Shown in pieces: positions 40,678 to 47,371 of a DNA stretch of 47,371 nt; position 1 is the first letter of the stretch; each line of letters opens with the position of its first letter. Origin of the DNA: Rubellimicrobium sp. (GTDB lineage Bacteria > Pseudomonadota > Alphaproteobacteria > Rhodobacterales > Rhodobacteraceae); the NCBI GenBank assembly GCA_020852925.1, contig JADYZU010000001.1, positions 1-47,371 of the forward strand, in the 5' to 3' direction. A model generated the notes under the pieces. The model was given only the letters and a program-made list of their open reading frames with translations, was not told where the DNA came from and did no database searches. A program made the translations under genes and the position numbers.

Positions 40678-41067
40678 TCCGAAATTGCCCATTGTGCCCG
40701 GCGCCCCCCCTCCCTAATGTATCACGATGGGCAGGGCGGCCTCCGGTCCCCCGTCCTACGGAATTTCCCCCGACAGGCCTGTGCCGGCGATCCGTCGGTG
40801 CGCCTGTCGGTCGGACCCATGAATGCCCCCAGGGGCGCAAGGATGGCCCCCGTCGCGGTTCTGTCGCGCGGGGTCGCAAAACGGGTGTCGCCCTTCGGGG
40901 TGGTGCCGGAGAAGAACCGCGATGCACAGCGCGCATCACTCAGGCAGACAGGCACCGGTCCCGACGGGACCGGCCCTGCCTCGCGCGCCCGTCGCCCCAG
41001 TCAAGCACAGCCGCGCCGCGCATCGTTCCCCGAACGGTGACGCGGCCCGCCTGCGCCAAGGATCCCA
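40678..41067 (+). promoter_or_regulatory. Long leader region of rne with candidate promoter and hairpins
   Basis: These 390 bases hold no convincing gene. TTGTGC (40692-40697) and TAATGT (40715-40720), 17 bases apart, are a possible promoter, giving a leader of about 340 bases. The promoter lies within an 11-bp inverted repeat with one wobble pair (40686-40696 and 40723-40733). A perfect 8-bp hairpin lies at 40955-40973, extended by GGCA/TGCC outside. Long structured leaders that let RNase E cut its own mRNA are known in enterobacteria. The same role here is inference. Confidence 0.45.
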
Positions 41068-44019
41068 ATGTCCACAAAGATGCTCATCGACGCCACCCAT
41101 GCGGAGGAAACCCGCGTGGTCGTGGTCGACGGAAACCGGGTCGAGGATTTCGACTTTGAATCCGCCTCAAGGCGGCAGCTTGCCGGCAACATCTATCTCG
41201 CCAAGGTAACGCGGGTCGAACCCTCGCTTCAGGCGGCGTTCGTCGATTACGGCGGCAACCGGCACGGTTTCCTCGCCTTCTCGGAAATCCACCCGAGCTA
41301 TTACCAGATCCCGGTCGCCGACCGGGACGCGCTTCTGGCCGAGGAACAGGCCATGGCCGCGCGCGAGGATCACGACGACGCGCCCGAGAACGGCGAAGGG
41401 CGCGCGGAAGGCCGGGGCGAGGGCCGCAGCGACGCCCGCAGCGATGCCCGGGGCGATGGCCGCGACGGGCGCCGCGGCCGGGGCCGGTCGCGCAGCCGTG
41501 GCCGGGCGCAGACCGCGCGCGGCGATGCCGTGGCCGTGGCCGATGCCGACGACGAAGCGGCCGCCGCCCGGGATGATGCCGGCCCCGCCATCGCCGGGAT
41601 GGAGATGATCGATCTCGGCGCCGACGAGGACGACACGAGCGGCAACGGCCTGCCCGACGTGCCCGAGGGCCTGTCGCCGATGCTGACCGTGGCCGATACC
41701 CCGGTCGATACCCCCGCCGCCGGCGACGAGAACGGCAGCAGCGCGCCGGCCGATTCCGATGCCGCGACCGGCCGCGACGACAGCGCCGAGGACGCCCCCG
41801 CCGCCGATGAGGATCGCGGTTCGGTCGACGAGATCGAGAAGGACGACACGATCGAGACCATCGCCGAGGACGACGATGCCCTCGACCATCGCCCGCGCGC
41901 CAAGCCCCGGATGCGCCACTACAAGATCCAGGAAGTGATCAAGGTGCGCCAGATCATGCTGGTGCAGGTGGTGAAGGAAGAGCGCGGCAACAAGGGCGCG
42001 GCGCTGACCACCTACCTGTCGCTGGCCGGGCGTTACTGCGTGCTCATGCCCAACACCGCGCGTGGCGGTGGCATCTCGCGCAAGATCACCAATGCCGCCG
42101 ACCGCAAGAAACTCAAGGAGATCGCGACCGAGATCGACGTGCCGCAGGGCGCCGGCCTCATCATCCGCACCGCCGGCAGCCAGCGCACCAAGCCCGAGAT
42201 CCGCCGCGACTACGAATACCTTCAGCGCCTGTGGGAACAGATCCGCGAACTGACGCTGAAATCCATCGCGCCCGCCAAGATCTACGAGGAAGGCGACCTG
42301 ATCAAGCGCTCGATCCGCGACCTCTATTCGCGCGAGATCGAGGAAGTGATCGTCGAGGGGGCCGAAGGCTATCGCGTGGCCAAGGACTTCATGAAGATGA
42401 TCGTGCCGTCCCACGCGAAGAACGTGAAACCCTATGCCGATCCGATGCCGCTGTTCGCGCGCTATCAGGTCGAGGGGTATCTGGCCTCGATGTTCAACCC
42501 GGTGGTGCAACTGCCGTCGGGGGGCTACATCGTCATCGGCGTGACCGAGGCGCTGGTTGCCATCGACGTGAACTCGGGCCGGGCCACGCGCGAGGGCTCG
42601 ATCGAGCAGACCGCGCTCAAGACCAATCTCGAGGCGTCGGACGAGATCGCCCGCCAGTTGCGCCTGCGCGACCTGGCCGGCCTGATCGTGGTCGATTTCA
42701 TCGACATGGACGAACGCAAGCACAACGCCGCGGTCGAGAAGCGCTTCAAGGACCGGCTCAAGACCGACCGGGCGCGCATCCAGGTGGGGCGCATCTCGGG
42801 CGTCGGCCTTCTCGAGATGAGCCGCCAGCGCCTGCGCCCCGGCATGCTCGAGGCGACGACGCAGCCCTGTCCGCATTGCCACGGCACCGGCCTTCTGCGG
42901 TCGGACGGGAACGTGGCCCTCGCCATCCTGCGCCAGCTCGAGGAAGAGGGCGTGCGCGGCCGCACCCGCGAGGCGCTGGTGCGCGCCCCGGTCGGCATCG
43001 TGAACTTCCTCATGAACAACAAGCGCGAACATGTCGCCGGGATCGAGCAGCGCTATGGCATGGCGGTGCGGATCGAGGCGGATGTGGCGCTGGTCTCGCC
43101 CGATTTCGCGATCGAGAAGTTCAAGACCGCGACCCGCGCCATCCCCGAAAAGACCGCCGCCATCACCGGCAACGCCAGCCTGATGGGCGATCTGCTCGAG
43201 GAGGACGAGGATCTGTCCGACAGCGACGACGAGATCGCCGAGGACAGGACCGAGGACATGGCCGAGGTCGCGCCGGCCGCGCCGGCCGCTGCCGCGCCGG
43301 CCGCCGGGGACGAGGGCGAGGACCGCCCGAAGAAGAAGCGCCGCCGTCGCCGTCGCCGTCGCAACGGCGAAGACGAGGGCAGCAGCGCCGCCGACGCGGG
43401 CGACGAGGGCGAGGACGAAGCCGAGGGCGACACCGAGGGCAGCGGGGCCGAGACCGCCGCGGCTCCGGTCGAAGCGCCCGAAGCGCCCGAGGCGGCCCCC
43501 GCCGCCCCGCGCCGCCGCCTGCGCCGCAAGCCCGAGGCCGCGCCCGAGGGTGCCGCCGAGGCCGAAGTCGGAGCCGAAGTCGCGGCTGTGAGCGATGCCG
43601 AACCGGCCCCGGATCAGGCCCCGGATCAGGCCCCGGCGCCCGCGCCGCGCCGCCGCTCGCGCAAGACGGCGCCCGAAGCCGTGGTCGAGGTCGGGGCCGA
43701 GGTCGGGGCCGAGGTTGGGGCGGAACCGGCCCCGGCCAAGGCCCCGCGCCGTCGCCCGGCGCGCAAGGCCGCCGCCGCCGCCGTGCCCGCGCCCGAAGCG
43801 CCCACGGAACCGGTCCCCGAACCCGCGCCCGCCGAAATCCCGGCGCCCGCGCCGGAACTGCCGGTGGCCGAACCCGAACCGCAGGCCGAACCGGCCCCGG
43901 CGGAAGTCCCGGTGGATCTGCCTGCGGAAATCCCTGTCGAGGCGCCTTCGGAACTGAAGGCCGATGCGGCGCCTTCGGCCGATTCCCCGCGCCGGCGGGG
44001 CTGGTGGTCGCGGGGTTGA
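41068..44019 (+). CDS. rne: Ribonuclease E with large S1-domain insertion
   Basis: The 983-residue endonuclease starts MSTKMLIDATHAEETRVVVV. The S1 RNA-binding domain is split: its first part (RQLAGNIYLAKVTRVEPSLQ) is followed by an acidic and arginine-rich insertion of about 190 residues (about 97-285) before MRHYKIQEVIKVRQIMLVQV. Catalytic aspartates lie in ALVAIDVNSGRAT and IVVDFIDM, and the zinc link is CPHCHGTG. The C-terminal 260 residues are a low-complexity acidic, proline/alanine-rich scaffold with KKKRRRRRRRRN, likely for RNA and degradosome partners. Such an S1 insertion is typical of alphaproteobacterial RNase E. AAGGATCC precedes the ATG. Confidence 0.95.
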   Translation: MSTKMLIDATHAEETRVVVVDGNRVEDFDFESASRRQLAGNIYLAKVTRVEPSLQAAFVDYGGNRHGFLAFSEIHPSYYQIPVADRDALLAEEQAMAAREDHDDAPENGEGRAEGRGEGRSDARSDARGDGRDGRRGRGRSRSRGRAQTARGDAVAVADADDEAAAARDDAGPAIAGMEMIDLGADEDDTSGNGLPDVPEGLSPMLTVADTPVDTPAAGDENGSSAPADSDAATGRDDSAEDAPAADEDRGSVDEIEKDDTIETIAEDDDALDHRPRAKPRMRHYKIQEVIKVRQIMLVQVVKEERGNKGAALTTYLSLAGRYCVLMPNTARGGGISRKITNAADRKKLKEIATEIDVPQGAGLIIRTAGSQRTKPEIRRDYEYLQRLWEQIRELTLKSIAPAKIYEEGDLIKRSIRDLYSREIEEVIVEGAEGYRVAKDFMKMIVPSHAKNVKPYADPMPLFARYQVEGYLASMFNPVVQLPSGGYIVIGVTEALVAIDVNSGRATREGSIEQTALKTNLEASDEIARQLRLRDLAGLIVVDFIDMDERKHNAAVEKRFKDRLKTDRARIQVGRISGVGLLEMSRQRLRPGMLEATTQPCPHCHGTGLLRSDGNVALAILRQLEEEGVRGRTREALVRAPVGIVNFLMNNKREHVAGIEQRYGMAVRIEADVALVSPDFAIEKFKTATRAIPEKTAAITGNASLMGDLLEEDEDLSDSDDEIAEDRTEDMAEVAPAAPAAAAPAAGDEGEDRPKKKRRRRRRRRNGEDEGSSAADAGDEGEDEAEGDTEGSGAETAAAPVEAPEAPEAAPAAPRRRLRRKPEAAPEGAAEAEVGAEVAAVSDAEPAPDQAPDQAPAPAPRRRSRKTAPEAVVEVGAEVGAEVGAEPAPAKAPRRRPARKAAAAAVPAPEAPTEPVPEPAPAEIPAPAPELPVAEPEPQAEPAPAEVPVDLPAEIPVEAPSELKADAAPSADSPRRRGWWSRG

Positions 44020-44046
44020 TCCCCGCGCGCCCAGGGCATGAAAGCG

Positions 44047-44079
44047 AAAGGGGCCGGATCGCATGATCCGGCCCCTTTT
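44047..44079. terminator. Bidirectional Rho-independent terminator between rne and tusA
   Basis: A perfect 14-bp stem (44047-44060 with 44065-44078) closes a GCAT loop. It is followed by TTTT on the plus strand and preceded by AAA, so it can end rne from the left and the minus-strand tusA transcript from the right. Confidence 0.9.
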
Positions 44080-44115
44080 GCCTGTCCTTGGCGCCTCCAT
44101 CCCCGGCCGGCCGCC

Positions 44116-44367
44116 TCAGCCCGGGGCCGGCCCGGCGCCGCGGCGGATCAGATGCACCTGCACCCCCTCCGCCCCCTCCTCGAGCGACAGATGGGCGTGC
44201 CCGGCCCCGGCGCAGAAATGCGGCAGGTCGATGCGCGCCATGGCATCGGTCGCCAGCACCCGCACCAGCGCCCCCTCGGGCAGCGCCAGCAGCACCTTGC
44301 GCGCCCGCAGCACCGGCAGCGGACACAACAGGCCGCGCGCGTCGATCTCGACCACGCCCGCGTTCAT
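44116..44367 (-). CDS. tusA: TusA-family sulfur carrier protein
   Basis: The 83-residue protein has the VEIDARGLLCPLPVLRARKV motif with sulfur-accepting Cys15, followed by a TusA-like fold (VRVLATDAMARIDLPHFCAG). TusA-family proteins pass sulfur for tRNA thiolation, molybdenum cofactor or other uses. The exact role is open because no tusBCD genes are nearby. It overlaps the DUF985 gene by four bases (ATGA). Confidence 0.88.
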   Translation of the reverse strand: MNAGVVEIDARGLLCPLPVLRARKVLLALPEGALVRVLATDAMARIDLPHFCAGAGHAHLSLEEGAEGVQVHLIRRGAGPAPG

Positions 44368-44786
44368 GCGCGGCGGATGTCGAACCCGGTCGGGGCGAGG
44401 TCGAACCCCTCGAACCGGAAACCGGGGCTGACCGTGCAGGTGACCAGCGACCAGTCGCCGGTGGAACGCGCGGTCTGCCAGTGCCCCGCCGGGACAAGCG
44501 CCTGCGGCCGCGCGCCCGCCTTCAGGTCAGGGCCGAGGATGCGTTCCGTCGCCGGCCCGGCCGCATCGCCGGCGCTGGCCAGGATGACCGGGGCGCCGGC
44601 GTTGTGGATCCAGATCTCGTCGGCATCGACGCGGTGCCAGTGGCTGCACTCGCCCGCGGGCAACAGGAAGTAGATGCAGCTGCCCGAGGGGCGCCCCGCA
44701 TTCTGCGCCACCCAGGTCTCGCGGTACCAGCCCCCTTCGGGATGGCGCGCAAGACCGAGCGTGGCGATGATCTCTTCGGCGGTCAT
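44364..44786 (-). CDS. DUF985 cupin-family protein
   Basis: The 140-residue protein shows LARHPEGGWYRETW, CIYFLLPAGECSHWHRVDADEIW (metal-type HWH motif; quoted in part: SHWHRVDADEIW), GHWQTARSTGDWSLVTCTVS and a GFDL end, matching the DUF985/Cupin_5 family (PF06172). Members are small beta-barrel proteins whose function is not established. Start 44786 follows a G-rich stretch with GGGAG; an ATG at 44813 would add nine residues. It is coupled to tusA by overlap and lies 47 bases after eno. Confidence 0.85.
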   Translation of the reverse strand: MTAEEIIATLGLARHPEGGWYRETWVAQNAGRPSGSCIYFLLPAGECSHWHRVDADEIWIHNAGAPVILASAGDAAGPATERILGPDLKAGARPQALVPAGHWQTARSTGDWSLVTCTVSPGFRFEGFDLAPTGFDIRRA

Positions 44787-44833
44787 CTCCCCCCCTTCCC
44801 GCGTTGCGGTCACGGCCCCGAAGCGGCGCCCGA

Positions 44834-46141
<1,308 letters not shown>

Positions 46142-47032
46142 TTAGCGCGCGCCCGCCCCCGAGGAAAGCCGCCGCTTTCGCCTTTCGCGGGCGACGGCAT
46201 AGAGGCCCGATCCGACGATGATGACCGATCCCGCCCAGGTCCACAGATCGGGGCGTTCCTGGAACACCACCCAGCCGACGATCATCGCAAAGACCAGCCG
46301 GACATAGCGGAAGGGCGTGGTGACCCCGGCCTCGGCGATGCGCGTGGCCTCGGTCAGGGCCCAGTAGGAGACAAAGCCCGCCGCCATCGCTCCCAGAAGC
46401 CAGAGCGATTCGATGCGGCCCGGCACGGTGGCGCCCCCGGTGAGCGCCAGCATGAAGAGGCCGAGGACGAAACAGGCGGCCATGCCCCAGCCGGCGATCT
46501 GGATCGTGTCCACCGCCACGGGCGCGCGCCGGGTCGAAAGGTCGCGCAACGTCATGCCCGCGACGCCGACCACGATCCACAGCAGCGCGGGGTCGAAGCC
46601 CTCGAGCCCCGGGCGGATGATGACGAGGACGCCGAGAAAACCGGCGAAGATCGCGCTCCAGCGGCGCCAGCCGACGGCTTCGCCCAGAAACAGCGCGGCG
46701 CCCAGCGTGACGGCAAGCGGCAGCGCCTGGAAGACCGCGCTGGCCATGGTCAGGGGCGCCAGCGTGATCCCGAGGATGTAGCCGCCGGTGCCCACCACCT
46801 CTCCGGCGTTGCGTGCAAGGACCGCGGGCGCGAGGAACTGGCGCGACCACAGGCCGGGGCGGCCCTGGATGCGGGCGAGCGCGGCAAAGAAGAACGTGCC
46901 GCCCAGACCCATCACCGCCAGCACCTCGCCGGTGGGGATGCGTGCGGCGGCAAGCTTGATGAACATGTCCTCGATGGCAAATCCGGCCATCGACAGGACC
47001 ATGAGCGTGATCCCCTTCAGCGTGTGGTTCAT
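46142..47032 (-). CDS. EamA-family (DMT) membrane transporter
   Basis: The 296-residue protein has about ten hydrophobic helices in two repeated halves, with the EamA features TLKGITLMVLSMAGFAIEDM at the start, TMASAVFQALPLAVTLGAAL, FLGEAVGWRRW, and in the second half TRIAEAGVTTPFRYVRLVFA then VVFQERPDLWTWAGSVII. Members export metabolites such as amino acids or carboxylates; the substrate here is unknown. CAGGACG lies just before ATG 47032. It is upstream of eno with a 30-base gap, so co-transcription is possible. Confidence 0.85.
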   Translation of the reverse strand: MNHTLKGITLMVLSMAGFAIEDMFIKLAAARIPTGEVLAVMGLGGTFFFAALARIQGRPGLWSRQFLAPAVLARNAGEVVGTGGYILGITLAPLTMASAVFQALPLAVTLGAALFLGEAVGWRRWSAIFAGFLGVLVIIRPGLEGFDPALLWIVVGVAGMTLRDLSTRRAPVAVDTIQIAGWGMAACFVLGLFMLALTGGATVPGRIESLWLLGAMAAGFVSYWALTEATRIAEAGVTTPFRYVRLVFAMIVGWVVFQERPDLWTWAGSVIIVGSGLYAVARERRKRRLSSGAGAR

Positions 47033-47192
47033 CGTCCTGCCTGGTGGCTGCGCCGCGCGCCCGAAGGCAGGATGCGACAGAGGGTTGCGGGCCGCACCGC
47101 CCGAGCGGTCCGGGGCCCCGGGAATGCGCGCCACCATGGTGCAGCCCGCCCCCCGGCGCAAGTCCGGCTGATCTCGGCCCCCCTCGAGCCAG

Positions 47193-47371
47193 CGGAGCGC
47201 GCGCTGATCGCGCGCGCACTGGCCCCGTCTCGGCAGTGCTGGCGCACTGCCTCGGGTTTGCCTCCGGCGGGGGTATTTCGGGCAAAGATGAAGGAGCAAG
47301 GCTGCGCTTTCATCTGTCTCCAAATATCCCGGGGGGAGGCGCCCGCAGGGCGGCGGGGGGCAGAGCCCCCC
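47193..47371. repeat. Bipartite intergenic repeat with extended arm (site 4)
   Basis: The gap 47033-47371 holds no gene. From about 47193 to 47270 it matches, inverted, the stretch at 37350-37436, including the 8-bp hairpin at 47232-47251. The left half then reads on the minus strand from TTCATC (47292-47287), and the right half from TTCATC (47309) through CCAAATATCCCGGGGGG to a 7-bp G/C hairpin at 47355-47371, ending exactly at the window edge. The spacer is 16 bases. A 10-bp palindrome CACCATGGTG lies at 47132-47141. Confidence 0.75.

Noticed and set aside
40717-41040. Possible small gene of about 107 codons in the rne leader
   Set aside because: It has no ribosome site, no recognisable similarity and a composition like the surrounding non-coding DNA. 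Overlapping frames are equally open.
43260-43980. Tandem-like repeats in the rne 3' part
   Set aside because: They encode the low-complexity acidic/proline-alanine scaffold of RNase E and are codon-level repetition, not a separate element.
41167-44100. A minus-strand open frame of about 977 codons opposite rne
   Set aside because: It is antisense to rne and its composition (Gly/Arg/Leu repeats) mirrors the repetitive rne codons. It has no start signal or domain.

Overview
The window is chromosomal DNA from a GC-rich alphaproteobacterium, most likely a member of the Rhodobacteraceae (Rhodobacterales). This rests on a fused ispDF, the block dusB-ntrYX-trkA-trkH-hfq-hflX, a DUF1476 gene (zeta inhibitor of the F1F0-ATPase in Paracoccus relatives), a stand-alone homocysteine methyltransferase plus corrinoid protein, an FnrL-type site, and an RNase E with a large insertion in its S1 domain. 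No rRNA, CRISPR array or prophage was seen. The species is not identifiable from what I can see.

Layout. Positions 1-226 are the right end of an IS21-family element, with the tail of istB and two terminal repeats. A tRNA-Asn with its own promoter and terminator follows (311-514). Then come a metallo-hydrolase and an orphan EnvZ-like kinase whose start codons share one CATG (541-2839). A tightly overlapped minus-strand operon ispDF-pgpA-cinA (2942-5048) is followed by a plus-strand block dusB-ntrY-ntrX-trkA-trkH-hfq-hflX (5140-14652), in which ntrB and ntrC, commonly found between dusB and ntrY, are absent. A tRNA-Thr leads into a D-xylonate dehydratase-like gene. A WYL regulator is divergent from tatA-tatB-tatC-DUF815 (16833-20227). 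A serralysin-type protease and a ChvE-GguA-GguB monosaccharide transporter follow on the minus strand (20250-26076).

From 26232 to 27078 lie an internally deleted phosphoribosyltransferase and a host-attachment-family gene. They sit behind an FnrL-type site at exactly the spacing expected for activation at low oxygen. Then come purM-purN-rnd, a small lipoprotein gene overlapping rnd tail to tail, and sufE. A minus-strand cluster DUF1476-bmt-corrinoid protein-DUF1638 (31130-34190) is a candidate corrinoid methyl-transfer (split methionine synthase) module. It is divergent from purC-purS-[zinc alcohol dehydrogenase]-purQ. A DctB/DctD-like two-component pair, a long leader and rne follow, up to a strong terminator at 44047-44079. 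The right end is a minus-strand run EamA transporter-eno-DUF985-tusA.

Main cross-cutting observations: (1) a family of GC-rich intergenic repeats built from back-to-back halves facing outward from GATGAA/TTCATC (four sites); (2) both AAA+ response regulators, NtrX and the DctD-like protein, lack the GAFTGA sigma-54 contact loop; (3) a phosphoribosyltransferase whose PRPP-binding centre is missing while both ends remain and which sits under a well-formed low-oxygen promoter; (4) a DUF1638 gene of unknown role tied to a corrinoid methyltransferase; (5) a DUF815 AAA ATPase translationally coupled to tatC.
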